A DNA stretch of 10,749 nt from an uncultured Bacteroidota bacterium (GCA_946480675.1 CAMLKS010000048.1:1-10749), one strand, 5' to 3'. Shown: positions 1 through 6,859, counted from the first letter of the stretch. Program-made: numbers and translations. Notes: a model not told the origin generated them from the letters alone.

Positions 1-1677
1 TGCTTTTTTTATGGTAAGCGCACATTTCGTGAACGCCTGCTTTTTATATGGCCACTGGCTTTGGCATTAATAGTAGCTTTTGCAGGGGTGAAGGGTGTCC
101 TGTATGCTACAGACCTGGTAAAAGACAGGCCAACACACCCATGGGGGTTGCTGGCATACTCTACTTCAGGTTCAGACCTTACTATTTCACCCTTCTCTCC
201 CATATGGCAGCACTTGCTTCATATATCCGGTACCTCCACCACGGAAGGTTTTGCTTATATAGGTGTAGTAACTATGGTTGTAGTGCTTGTATCGTTATCA
301 ATAACGGTGGCATTACTGGTAAAGCGCAAAAAAATAGAAAGCATAGACATTGGTATGAACACCAAATGGCTGCTGATAGCTATCATAGCTTTGCTGATAG
401 CCAGTGGTGCACCCATTGAATGGATGGGTGGTGAATTACCACCTTATTTATCTGTCCTCAGGCAGTTTCGCACACTGGGCCGCTTTGCATGGATATGCTA
501 CTATATCATTACCGTATATACAGGTGTATGTTTGTATAGGTGGTTTGCTGCTTTGCTGCAGCGCAACAGGCGAGTAGCTGCATATGGCATGATGCTGCTG
601 GCCGTATCGTTGTGGGTATTCGATGCTTCCGGGTATGTTAATTTCCTGAGGCAATTAACAGGGCAACGTTCCAAGCAGCAGTATATGCAATATTTCTATT
701 GGGATAGGGAAGACCCGCTAACCATGCTGGAAAAAAGCGGCTATACGCCCGATAGCTTCCAGGCTATTATATCCCTGCCCTTTATGTATATAGGTACAGA
801 TAAGCTATGGCTGCATGAAGATGGTGATAGGGCTTTGGCGCAAGCCACCGGGATATCTGTGAATACTGGGCTGCCTATGGTAAATGCAATGCTGGCCAGA
901 ACATCGTGGCAGCAAGGCTTTAAGCAGGCCAAACTGATAGCCGGACCGTTTGTACATAAACCATTGCTCGATGATATACAATCTGAAAAGCCTTTCCTCA
1001 TTTCTTATTTTACAGAAAATGAGCTGGATGAAGATAGCCACTACTTATTACGCCTGGCCGATAGCATCGGTTGGGTAGACGGTTGTAAAATATACAAACT
1101 GTATCCCGCGCGCCTGCGCCACGAAGATGCACGCTGTATAGATAGTGCATTGGCAATAGCTGCAGCCGTAACGGCAAAGGATAGCTGTGTAGCCTGCACA
1201 TCACCATTTTTTGTAGTGCACTTCGATGAAAAAAAACATGATAAAGCTTTCTGTGGCAGCGGTGCAGAAACACATATGTATAAGTCGGAAGATACGCTGG
1301 TAGCATTCGATATGCTGCCGATGGTGAATGAAAGCCGCTATGAGTTTTCGGTATGGGTATTGGTGAATGATGTAGATTATCGTTCGCCTGCATTTCATTT
1401 GAAACTGTACGATACCGTGGGTAATATGCTGAAGGAAGAATACATACCTACTAAAATCAGCACCGATAATCATGGCATGTGGCTGCGGGTATCCAAATAT
1501 TTCAGCATGCCTGCGGGTAGCTGCCGCATCGTATTCAAGGTAGATAACGACCCCCGTAAGCCCGACTACATAGCTATAGATGAACTGCTGGTACGCCCTG
1601 CGAATGCTTTGATGATATCAAAAGATGGCAATGTCGTATTGGCTAATAACCACTTGTTAAAAAGGAATGATGACTAA
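1..1677 (+). CDS. Polytopic membrane protein with soluble C-terminal region (5' partial)
   Basis: The frame is open from the first base of the window, so the true start lies upstream; the TTG at 61 is not a convincing start. The 558 visible residues begin with about five hydrophobic segments (roughly residues 13-33, 85-107, 121-139, 165-183 and 195-210). Between the third and fourth is a loop with a conserved-looking QFRTLGRFAW stretch, a pattern I associate with large GT-C/YfhO-like membrane proteins. After about residue 220 the chain is soluble. Its last ~140 residues alternate beta-strand-like segments and end in a WLRVSKYFSMPAGS...YIAIDELLVRP pattern that resembles a jelly-roll carbohydrate-binding-type domain. 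A role in surface polysaccharide or glycan handling is an inference; I cannot name the family. The 3' end overlaps the next gene by 11 bases, implying translational coupling. Confidence 0.8.
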   Translation, partial: CFFYGKRTFRERLLFIWPLALALIVAFAGVKGVLYATDLVKDRPTHPWGLLAYSTSGSDLTISPFSPIWQHLLHISGTSTTEGFAYIGVVTMVVVLVSLSITVALLVKRKKIESIDIGMNTKWLLIAIIALLIASGAPIEWMGGELPPYLSVLRQFRTLGRFAWICYYIITVYTGVCLYRWFAALLQRNRRVAAYGMMLLAVSLWVFDASGYVNFLRQLTGQRSKQQYMQYFYWDREDPLTMLEKSGYTPDSFQAIISLPFMYIGTDKLWLHEDGDRALAQATGISVNTGLPMVNAMLARTSWQQGFKQAKLIAGPFVHKPLLDDIQSEKPFLISYFTENELDEDSHYLLRLADSIGWVDGCKIYKLYPARLRHEDARCIDSALAIAAAVTAKDSCVACTSPFFVVHFDEKKHDKAFCGSGAETHMYKSEDTLVAFDMLPMVNESRYEFSVWVLVNDVDYRSPAFHLKLYDTVGNMLKEEYIPTKISTDNHGMWLRVSKYFSMPAGSCRIVFKVDNDPRKPDYIAIDELLVRPANALMISKDGNVVLANNHLLKRNDD

Positions 1678-2113
1678 ACACCTAACCCGCTATATAGCAG
1701 CAATATTCTTTACCTTAGTATGGTGTAACAGTGCGCTGGCACAAAAGAACAAAGTAGAAGCAGATTCTATAGCGCCTGATGGTACGCCTTTGTTTAGATA
1801 TATGCATCAAATGCCGCAGGCACCCTATAATGTGAATGCTTACCTGGCTACACAAATAAAGTACCCTGCGTATGCACAGGCAAATAATATAGAAGGCAAG
1901 GTATTGGTGCGATTTGTTGTAACGAAGAAAGGGTTGATAGACAGCGTAAGTATATTGCAAAGTGTAGGTGGTGGGTGCGATGAGGAAGCAATGCGTGTGG
2001 TACGAAGCATGCCTAAGTGGAAACCCGGCAGAATGAAACGGGCAACAGCAAAAAAATGGAGAAAGGTAAATGTGTATTATACATTGCCTATCAGTTTTAA
2101 ATTAGCAGATTAG
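1667..2113 (+). CDS. Secreted TonB C-terminal-domain protein
   Basis: A 148-residue protein with an N-terminal signal peptide (basic MMTKHLTR, hydrophobic core to about residue 22, likely cleavage after NSALAQ). The C-terminal half is a TonB_C-type domain: YPAYAQANNIEGKVLVRFVV at residues 66-85, KKGLIDSVSILQSVGGGCDEEAMRVV at about 87-112, then WKPG at 118-121. This fold normally contacts the TonB box of outer-membrane receptors. Bacteroidota carry many short stand-alone copies that lack the N-terminal TonB anchor helix and proline-rich spacer, as here, so it is probably periplasmic and not the energising TonB itself. It starts inside the end of the upstream gene; ATG codons at 1667 and 1670 are both possible, with AAAAAGGA just upstream. 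Its stop overlaps the GTG start of the next gene (TAGTG). Confidence 0.9.
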   Translation: MMTKHLTRYIAAIFFTLVWCNSALAQKNKVEADSIAPDGTPLFRYMHQMPQAPYNVNAYLATQIKYPAYAQANNIEGKVLVRFVVTKKGLIDSVSILQSVGGGCDEEAMRVVRSMPKWKPGRMKRATAKKWRKVNVYYTLPISFKLAD

Positions 2114-2619
2114 TGAGCACGATAACGAAAGATAAAGTGTATGAATGGCTGGCATCGGTAACCGACCCGGAAGTACCTGTATTGACCATACTGGACCTGG
2201 GCATTGTACGCGATGTGGTATTGCAGGAAGACGAACAAGGCCATGTAATAGCCACGGTGGTAATAACACCTACTTACAGCGGCTGCCCGGCTATGGATGT
2301 GATAGGTATCAACATACGTATGGCACTACTAAGCCGTGGTATAAAAAAGGTGAATATAGAAATGCAGCTAAGCCCTGCATGGACCACCGACTGGATGAGC
2401 GAGGAGGGCAAGCGTAAACTACAGGCATACGGTATAGCACCACCCAAACGTAGAGCGACCGATAACCCGCTGGCCCTGTTTGAAGAAGAGGGTGTAGCCT
2501 GTCCGCGATGCGGTTCTACCCATACGATGCTGGTAAGCCAGTTTGGCCCCACATCCTGCAAATCGCTGTATAAATGCGAGGATTGTAAAGAGCCTTTCGA
2601 GCATTTTAAGTGCCATTAA
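2113..2619 (+). CDS. paaD: PaaD-type protein (phenylacetyl-CoA epoxidase assembly subunit; DUF59 + zinc ribbon)
   Basis: 168 residues. Residues 6-95 form a DUF59/MIP18-type domain (SVTDPEVPVLTILDLGIVRDV, then TPTYSGCPAMDVI with Cys58), the module shared by iron-sulfur cluster assembly factors. Residues 130-167 form a Cys-rich C-terminus: Cys130-x2-Cys133, Cys149, Cys155-x2-Cys158 and Cys167 within CPRCGSTHT, SQFGPTSCKSLYKC and EPFEHFKCH. This layout is characteristic of PaaD (also called PaaJ), which helps mature the PaaABC(E) ring epoxidase of phenylacetate degradation. The gene starts at a GTG whose G is the last base of the upstream TAG stop, so coupling is expected. None of paaA, paaB, paaC or paaE is in view, and the neighbours are membrane genes, so its job here may be general Fe-S maturation instead. 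The family call is firm; the pathway is uncertain. Confidence 0.9.
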   Translation: MSTITKDKVYEWLASVTDPEVPVLTILDLGIVRDVVLQEDEQGHVIATVVITPTYSGCPAMDVIGINIRMALLSRGIKKVNIEMQLSPAWTTDWMSEEGKRKLQAYGIAPPKRRATDNPLALFEEEGVACPRCGSTHTMLVSQFGPTSCKSLYKCEDCKEPFEHFKCH

Positions 2620-2642
2620 ACTTACTGCAAAATCACAACAGA

Positions 2643-2984
2643 ATGTACGAAAGTAAAGATGAACGATTAGCGCCGCTACCTGTTTTTTACGGACGTGTGT
2701 TGCGCAATGTTATTGTAGCCTGTGATGTGCTGGCCGTTTGTCTTTCTATTGGCATATTAGGTTATCATTATACCGATGGCATATCGTGGATAGATTCCCT
2801 GCACAATGCATCGATGATACTCAGCGGTATGGGCCCCGTGGTGGAAATAAAATCTACCGGCGGCAAATTGTTCTCTTCTTTCTATGCCCTGTTCAGCGGT
2901 ATAGCTTTCATTACCAATATAGGCATCATACTGGCACCTGCAGCCCACAGGTTATTTCACAGCCTGCATTTGGAAGAGGATTGA
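2643..2984 (+). CDS. Small two-helix membrane protein resembling an ion-channel pore module
   Basis: 113 residues from the ATG at 2643. An upstream in-frame GTG at 2610 would overlap paaD and add 11 residues with no obvious role. There are two hydrophobic helices, about residues 20-42 and 78-100. Between them is a re-entrant-like segment, DSLHNASMILSGMGPVVEIK (51-70), then GGKLFSSFYALFSGIAFI (73-90). The order TM1, short pore helix, Gly-rich turn, then GKLF..FYALF TM2 is the layout of Ion_trans_2 potassium-channel pores, but the TVGYGD filter is replaced by SGMGPV. Similar SGMGP proteins are, to my recollection, often labelled as channel-like or hypothetical; conduction is not shown. It lies 23 bases after paaD, likely as the last gene of the operon, and converges on the gene at 2991-3254. 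Confidence 0.8.
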   Translation: MYESKDERLAPLPVFYGRVLRNVIVACDVLAVCLSIGILGYHYTDGISWIDSLHNASMILSGMGPVVEIKSTGGKLFSSFYALFSGIAFITNIGIILAPAAHRLFHSLHLEED

Positions 2985-2990
2985 TTGTAA

Positions 2991-3254
2991 TTATATTGAT
3001 GATTGTTTTTGGGCAAATGCTTTAATAAGTGCTATGGTATGTTCGTCCATACATTGATTAGCAAGCTTGTTTTCTAACTCCTGCTTATAATTGTCAGCTA
3101 TAACTCCGTGTTCCAACATTACCAGGTCTTGAATCAAACTTTCAATGATATACCAATCTTCGCTCTCCATACTGGTTACACTTGCAGCTCTCGCCCAGGC
3201 ATCTATATCACCGTTATAAGAAATGTACGTGCGTACCTTTTGTTCAGTTATCAT
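2991..3254 (-). CDS. Conserved-looking small hypothetical protein
   Basis: 87 residues, starting at the ATG whose complement is at 3252-3254. No signal peptide or membrane segment. The chain looks mostly helical and acidic-amphipathic (residues 13-86), with a central SEDWYIIESLIQDLVMLEHGV stretch. I recognise no catalytic motif. It resembles small soluble Bacteroidota proteins of unknown function, but that is an impression only. It is convergent with the channel-like gene, with only 6 bases between the two stop codons and no clear terminator there. Its 5' side is separated from the end of rnc by 49 bases. A weak TATATTTA (complement of 3277-3284) about 23 bases upstream of the start could be a -7 element, though no matching TTTG is seen, so read-through from rnc is also possible. 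Confidence 0.7.
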   Translation of the reverse strand: MITEQKVRTYISYNGDIDAWARAASVTSMESEDWYIIESLIQDLVMLEHGVIADNYKQELENKLANQCMDEHTIALIKAFAQKQSSI

Positions 3255-3303
3255 ACTGCAACTGTATTGTGATAACTAAATATAGATCATATCGTGAGGA
3301 AAT

Positions 3304-4020
3304 CTAAGTAATCGCCAGCACCTCGATAGCTTTTTGTGCAGCTACCTGCCCGGCTTCTTTCTTGTTATATCCGCTGCCGGTGCTCACTTGCTGGCCGTCC
3401 ATTACGATGGCTATGGTAAATATCTTGCGGCTGCCTTCATTGCGTTCATCCACCGTATCGAAGACGATTTCTTTAGCGTTGCGTTGTGCCCAGCTCAGCA
3501 GTTTGTTCTTATAGTTGGTATCGGTGCTTTCCAGCAGTTCTATATCTATGTAGGGTTTTATCACCTGCTTCAGTATAAAGCTGCGGGTACGTGCAAAGCC
3601 CTGGTCCAGGTACACAGCGCCTATCAGTGCTTCCAGTGCATTGCCAAATATATGGCTGCGGCCCAGCCCGCGGTCGTTCTGGTTATACTGCACCAGCTTG
3701 TGCAGGCCCATGCGCAGGGCTACGTTGTTCATCGTTTCGCGGCGCACTATGCGCGAGCGTAGCTCTGTAAGGTAGCCTTCGTGCTGGTAAGGGTATTTTT
3801 TAAAAAGATATTCGGCTACGATAGAGCCCAGTATGGCATCGCCCAGAAACTCCAGGCGCTCATTATTCTCTGCCAGCTCTTCTATTTTAGAACGGTGCAT
3901 CAACGCCAGCTGGTAATACGGCAGGTGCTTGGGCACATAGCCCAGCAGGTGCTCCAGTTGCAGTACCAACTGCTTATTGGGTGAAAAGAGGTGTACGATT
4001 CGTGAGGTGAACCGGCGCAA
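3304..4020 (-). CDS. rnc: Ribonuclease III
   Basis: 238 residues, typical of bacterial RNase III, which cleaves double-stranded RNA in rRNA and mRNA processing. The catalytic domain covers about residues 13-160, with the signature ENNERLEFLGDAILGS (51-66) giving Glu54, Glu57 and Asp61, and a second half GNALEALIGAVYLDQGF (126-142) with Glu130. A double-stranded RNA-binding domain follows (about 168-236: NYKNKLLSWAQ, then GSGYNKKEAGQVAAQKAIEVL). The position usually held by the second catalytic Asp (Asp114 in E. coli) is Asn127 here. The start is a TTG two bases after the fabF stop; no ATG or GTG lies between it and the conserved N-terminal region, so translation is probably coupled to fabF. 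Third gene of acpP-fabF-rnc. Confidence 0.95.
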   Translation of the reverse strand: MRRFTSRIVHLFSPNKQLVLQLEHLLGYVPKHLPYYQLALMHRSKIEELAENNERLEFLGDAILGSIVAEYLFKKYPYQHEGYLTELRSRIVRRETMNNVALRMGLHKLVQYNQNDRGLGRSHIFGNALEALIGAVYLDQGFARTRSFILKQVIKPYIDIELLESTDTNYKNKLLSWAQRNAKEIVFDTVDERNEGSRKIFTIAIVMDGQQVSTGSGYNKKEAGQVAAQKAIEVLAIT

Positions 4021-4022
4021 GG

Positions 4023-5282
4023 CTATTCTTCGTATTTTTTGAAGATGATGGAAGCATTGTGTCCGCCAAATCCAAAAGTGTTGCTCAGGGCAGCACGTAC
4101 GGTGCGTTTCTGCGCCGTATGGAAGGTAAAGTTGAGCCTTTGGTCTATAGCAGGGTCGGGCGTATGGAAGTTGATGGTAGGCGGCACAATATCGTGCTTC
4201 ACCGCCAGCACACTGGCAATGGCCTCTATACCACCCGCAGCACCCAGCAGGTGCCCCGTCATAGACTTGGTAGAACTGATATTCAGGTTGTATGCATGCT
4301 CGCCAAACACTTTTTGTATGGCCAGCAGTTCGGCCACATCGCCCAGCGGGGTAGATGTACCGTGTACATTGATGTAATCGATATCCCCTGCGGTCATGTT
4401 AGCGTCTTCCAGTGCATTTTTCATCACATTGATAACGCCCAGGCCTTCGGGGTGCGGTGCGGTCAGGTGGTGTGCATCGGCACTGAGGCCACCGCCGGCT
4501 ACCTCTGCATATATGGTAGCACCGCGTTTTTTGGCATGTTCCAGCTCTTCCAGTATCAGCGCGCCCGCACCTTCGCCCAGTACAAACCCGTCGCGGTCCA
4601 CATCAAATGGGCGGCTGGCAGTTTTGGGGTCGTCATTGCGCTCGCTCAGTGCCTTCATAGCATTGAAACCACCGATACCTGCCTGTGTTACCACCGCTTC
4701 AGAGCCACCGGTCACTATCGCATCAGCTTTACCCAGGCGTATATACATCAGGGCATCTATCAGCCCGTTGGTAGATGACGCACAGGCGCTAACGGTAGCA
4801 AAGTTGGGCCCGCGGAAGTTGTAACGCATAGATATATGCCCTGCGGCTATATCCAGTATCAGCTTCGGAATGAAGAAAGGATTGAAACGTGGGGTGCCAT
4901 CACCTGCATTATATCCTTTCATCTCTTCGATGAAGGTGATCATACCGCCGATACCCGATGCCCAGATAACACCGATACGGTCTTTATCCAGCTCAGGATT
5001 GTCGATGCCGGAAGCCTTCACTGCCTCATCGGCAGCGATGATAGCCAGCTGAGAAAAACGGTCGAGCTTACGGGCCTCTTTACGGTCCAGGAAGTCTTCA
5101 GGGTTGAAGTTCTTCAGCTCGCACGCAAAGCGGGTTTTAAACTTTTCAGCATCGAATTGTTTAATGAAATCGGCGCCCGAAACCCCATTGACAAGGCCAT
5201 CCCAATACTGGGCAGCTGTATTACCAATAGGAGTAAGGGCACCGATACCCGTAACGACAACGCGTTTGAACGGAAAATTCAT
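4023..5282 (-). CDS. fabF: Beta-ketoacyl-ACP synthase II
   Basis: 419 residues, close to the usual FabF length. It condenses malonyl-ACP with acyl-ACP, the elongation step of type II fatty-acid synthesis in the cytoplasm. The thiolase-fold Cys-His-His triad is complete: Cys167 in TVSACASSTNG, His307 in INVHGTSTPLGD and His344 in KSMTGHLLGAAGG. The N-terminus RVVVTGIGALTPIG (8-21) and the glycine-rich C-terminus NTFGFGGHNAS are also typical. It starts at the ATG complementary to 5280-5282, 34 bases after acpP, its carrier-protein partner, and is followed after two bases by rnc. The three almost certainly share one message. No strong Shine-Dalgarno sequence precedes it, as is usual in Bacteroidota. 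Nothing in it is odd. Confidence 0.98.
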   Translation of the reverse strand: MNFPFKRVVVTGIGALTPIGNTAAQYWDGLVNGVSGADFIKQFDAEKFKTRFACELKNFNPEDFLDRKEARKLDRFSQLAIIAADEAVKASGIDNPELDKDRIGVIWASGIGGMITFIEEMKGYNAGDGTPRFNPFFIPKLILDIAAGHISMRYNFRGPNFATVSACASSTNGLIDALMYIRLGKADAIVTGGSEAVVTQAGIGGFNAMKALSERNDDPKTASRPFDVDRDGFVLGEGAGALILEELEHAKKRGATIYAEVAGGGLSADAHHLTAPHPEGLGVINVMKNALEDANMTAGDIDYINVHGTSTPLGDVAELLAIQKVFGEHAYNLNISSTKSMTGHLLGAAGGIEAIASVLAVKHDIVPPTINFHTPDPAIDQRLNFTFHTAQKRTVRAALSNTFGFGGHNASIIFKKYEE

Positions 5283-5316
5283 TGAAACAATTTCTGTTAC
5301 TAAATAAGAATGAAAA

Positions 5317-5553
5317 TTACTTTACGTGTTCTTCAAGGTAAGACACAGCCTGGCCAACAGTAGTGATGGTTTCAGCTTGCTCATCAGGAATAGAGATGTT
5401 GAATTCTTTTTCAAATTCCATGATCAGCTCTACTGTGTCCAGTGAGTCAGCACCCAGGTCGTTTGTAAAGCTCGCCTCTGGAGTTACTTCTGATTCGTCA
5501 ACACCCAGTTTATCCACGATGATTTTCTTAACGCGATTTGCAATTTCAGACAT
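5317..5553 (-). CDS. acpP: Acyl carrier protein
   Basis: 78 residues, highly acidic, starting [17 protein letters not shown]. Ser37 in the [15 protein letters not shown] segment is the site of 4'-phosphopantetheine attachment. The four-helix ACP pattern is complete, ending [11 protein letters not shown]. It carries growing acyl chains to FabF, encoded 34 bases downstream. The frame is open further upstream to a possible start at 5658, but those 35 extra residues are outside the family and overlap the promoter, so the ATG complementary to 5551-5553 is chosen. A TATTTTTG -7 element lies 26 bases upstream of the start. First gene of acpP-fabF-rnc. Confidence 0.97.
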   Translation of the reverse strand: MSEIANRVKKIIVDKLGVDESEVTPEASFTNDLGADSLDTVELIMEFEKEFNISIPDEQAETITTVGQAVSYLEEHVK

Positions 5554-5578
5554 GACTATGCAATTTAATTTTATGGTG

Positions 5579-5586
5579 CAAAAATA
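5579..5586 (-). promoter_or_regulatory. Candidate -7 element of the acpP operon promoter
   Basis: The complement reads TATTTTTG, matching the Bacteroidota -7 consensus TAnnTTTG, 26 bases upstream of the acpP ATG. There is no TTTG at the expected 19-21 base spacing; the nearest one on this strand is about 30 bases upstream. The assignment therefore rests on the -7 box and on its position before a highly expressed housekeeping operon. Confidence 0.45.
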
Positions 5587-5702
5587 TACTTTTTGAGTAA
5601 ATACCGAATAGGCGGGCAAAATTCTTTGAAATAAAGCACGCTTGATAGAAATTGACACTACATAATTATGCCATAAAGTTGAAAAAACCTGAAAGTTTTA
5701 CA

Positions 5703-5732
5703 TGTGTATAGCATTCGTGTGCATAACATTCG
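5703..5732. repeat. 15-bp imperfect tandem direct repeat
   Basis: Two adjacent 15-base units, tgtgtatagcattcg (5703-5717) and tgtgcataacattcg (5718-5732), are identical at 13 of 15 positions. They lie in the 250-base non-coding stretch between acpP and the ABC ATPase gene, about 150 bases upstream of acpP and 71 bases past the end of the ATPase gene. The repeat could be a two-site binding element or a chance local duplication. The rest of this stretch shows only the acpP -7 box and a very short GGC/GCC hairpin near 5749-5760. Confidence 0.6.
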
Positions 5733-5803
5733 GCTCAAGTTCCTAAAGAGGCTTTCGCCTTATTAAGTATAAAATACCTTCGGCAAAGATTATGATATGG
5801 GGG

Positions 5804-6454
5804 TTAAACCACCTTACCGTCCTTCATATGCACAATCCGGTCGGTCATCTGCGCCAGTTCTTCATTATGGGTTACCATTATAAAGGTCTGGTTGAATTTG
5901 TTGCGCAGTTCTATGAAAAGCTCATGTATAGCCTGTGCATTGGCGCTATCCAGGTTACCGGTGGGCTCGTCGGCCATGATGATAGATGGCCTGTTGACCA
6001 GCGCACGGGCTATGGCCACCCGTTGCTGCTCGCCACCCGATAGTTCCGATGGTTTATTATCCAGCTTTTTAGCCAGCCCTACGGTGCCCAGCATTTCGGC
6101 GGCCATTTCCATACCCTGCTTTTTGCCCTTACCTGCTATCCACAGGGGCACAGCTACATTTTCTATAGCACTGAATTCGGGCAGCAGGTGGTGAAACTGG
6201 AATACAAACCCCAGGTGCTTATTGCGAAACTGGGCCAGTTTTTTGGCGTTCAGCTTAAAGATATCGGTACCCTCTATCTGCACGCTGCCGCTATCAGGCT
6301 TATCCAGTGCACCTAATATGTGTAGCAGGGTGCTTTTACCTGCACCACTGGCACCCGTTACCGATACGATCTCTCCTTTGGCCACCGTTAAGGATACACC
6401 ATTTACTACCCGCAGGTTGGAATAGTTTTTAAAGAGATTGGTAGCTATCAGCAT
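5804..6454 (-). CDS. ABC transporter ATP-binding protein, LolD/MacB type
   Basis: 216 residues, a stand-alone nucleotide-binding subunit. Walker A GASGAGKST is at 34-42, the Q-loop at Gln86 (FVFQFHHLLPEF), signature LSGGEQQRV at 138-146, Walker B SIIMADEPTGNLD at 157-169 and the H-loop His196 (MVTHNEEL). The combination FQFHHLLPEFSAIENV with EPTGNLD marks the MacB/LolD/FtsE branch. Those ATPases power mechanotransmission of lipoproteins or substrates and do not drive classical import. LolD releases lipoproteins from the inner membrane to LolA. No FtsX/LolC-type permease is beside it, so the partner is encoded elsewhere; Bacteroidota often have a solitary lolD-like gene. The start is the ATG complementary to 6452-6454. 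The gene is divergent from the DUF2795 gene across 183 bases. Confidence 0.93.
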   Translation of the reverse strand: MLIATNLFKNYSNLRVVNGVSLTVAKGEIVSVTGASGAGKSTLLHILGALDKPDSGSVQIEGTDIFKLNAKKLAQFRNKHLGFVFQFHHLLPEFSAIENVAVPLWIAGKGKKQGMEMAAEMLGTVGLAKKLDNKPSELSGGEQQRVAIARALVNRPSIIMADEPTGNLDSANAQAIHELFIELRNKFNQTFIMVTHNEELAQMTDRIVHMKDGKVV

Positions 6455-6550
6455 ATTGTAAAAGTGTTGTAAAAAAACGGGAATAGCAACAACCTCAGCC
6501 TGGCACCTACTGTCTATTTATAAAATTTGCATTAAATAGTAAGCAACAAT

Positions 6551-6562
6551 AGCTATATAGCT
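6551..6562. promoter_or_regulatory. Perfect 12-bp palindrome, possible operator
   Basis: AGCTATATAGCT is its own reverse complement. It sits in the divergent region between the ABC ATPase gene and the DUF2795 gene, 10 bases before the TTTG of the DUF2795 promoter, a plausible place for an upstream-binding regulator. A 12-base palindrome in AT-rich sequence can also arise by chance, and no regulator gene is adjacent. Confidence 0.3.
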
Positions 6563-6572
6563 GCGATAAAAA

Positions 6573-6603
6573 TTTGTATTTGTGAATTGAAAACTTACAT
6601 TTG
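6573..6603 (+). promoter_or_regulatory. Bacteroidota-type promoter for the DUF2795 gene
   Basis: TTTG at 6573-6576, then exactly 19 bases, then TACATTTG at 6596-6603. This fits the Bacteroidota primary sigma factor consensus (TTTG, N19-21, TAnnTTTG) in both boxes. Transcription would start around 6609-6611, leaving a leader of under 30 AT-rich bases before the ATG at 6638, with no Shine-Dalgarno sequence. Confidence 0.75.
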
Positions 6604-6637
6604 CGGAAACCGGTAATACAAATAAATAATTTATAAT

Positions 6638-6859
6638 ATGTTTTGGACGTTAGAATTAGCATCACACCTGGAAGACGCTCCGTGGCCCGCAACAAAAGAT
6701 GAGCTTATAGACTACGCCATACGCTCTGGCGCGCCGCTGGAAGTGGTAGAGAACCTGCAGGAACTGGATGACGAAGGCGAGATATACGAAGGTATTGAAG
6801 ACATATGGCCCGACTATCCTACGCAGGAAGACTTCTTCTTCAATGAAGATGAGTATTGA
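6638..6859 (+). CDS. DUF2795 family small acidic protein
   Basis: 73 residues. Residues 3-46 (WTLELASHLEDAPWPATKDE, then LIDYAIRSGAPLEVVENLQEL) form the whole DUF2795 domain, in which short helices frame a WPATKDEL motif. The C-terminal 30 residues are strongly acidic (LDDEGEIYEGIEDIWPDYP, then EDFFFNEDEY). No signal peptide or membrane segment, so it is probably cytoplasmic. The family has no established function that I know of. The gene is a stand-alone unit with its own consensus promoter (6573-6603) and a strong hairpin terminator (6883-6911) 23 bases past the stop, which suggests steady, independent expression. Confidence 0.92.
   Translation: MFWTLELASHLEDAPWPATKDELIDYAIRSGAPLEVVENLQELDDEGEIYEGIEDIWPDYPTQEDFFFNEDEY

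Noticed and set aside
2610..2642. GTG start at 2610 for the channel-like gene
   Set aside because: It would overlap the paaD end and add a non-hydrophobic 11-residue stretch. The ATG at 2643 gives a natural start.
3334..3984. Open frames on the + strand opposite rnc
   Set aside because: Shadows of the RNase III gene: Cys/Ala/Tyr-rich translations without recognisable motifs.
4059..4824. Long + strand open frames opposite fabF (e.g. 4059-4778 and 4396-4824)
   Set aside because: They mirror the codon structure of fabF, which is fully conserved on the - strand. Their translations show no family features.
5554..5658. N-terminal extension of acpP by 35 residues
   Set aside because: The extra residues are outside the ACP family and overlap the TATTTTTG promoter element. 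The ATG at 5553 gives the standard 78-residue protein.
5744..5761. Short GGC-tttc-GCC hairpin downstream of the ABC ATPase gene
   Set aside because: Only four to five base pairs and no clear U tract on either strand, so too weak to call a terminator.
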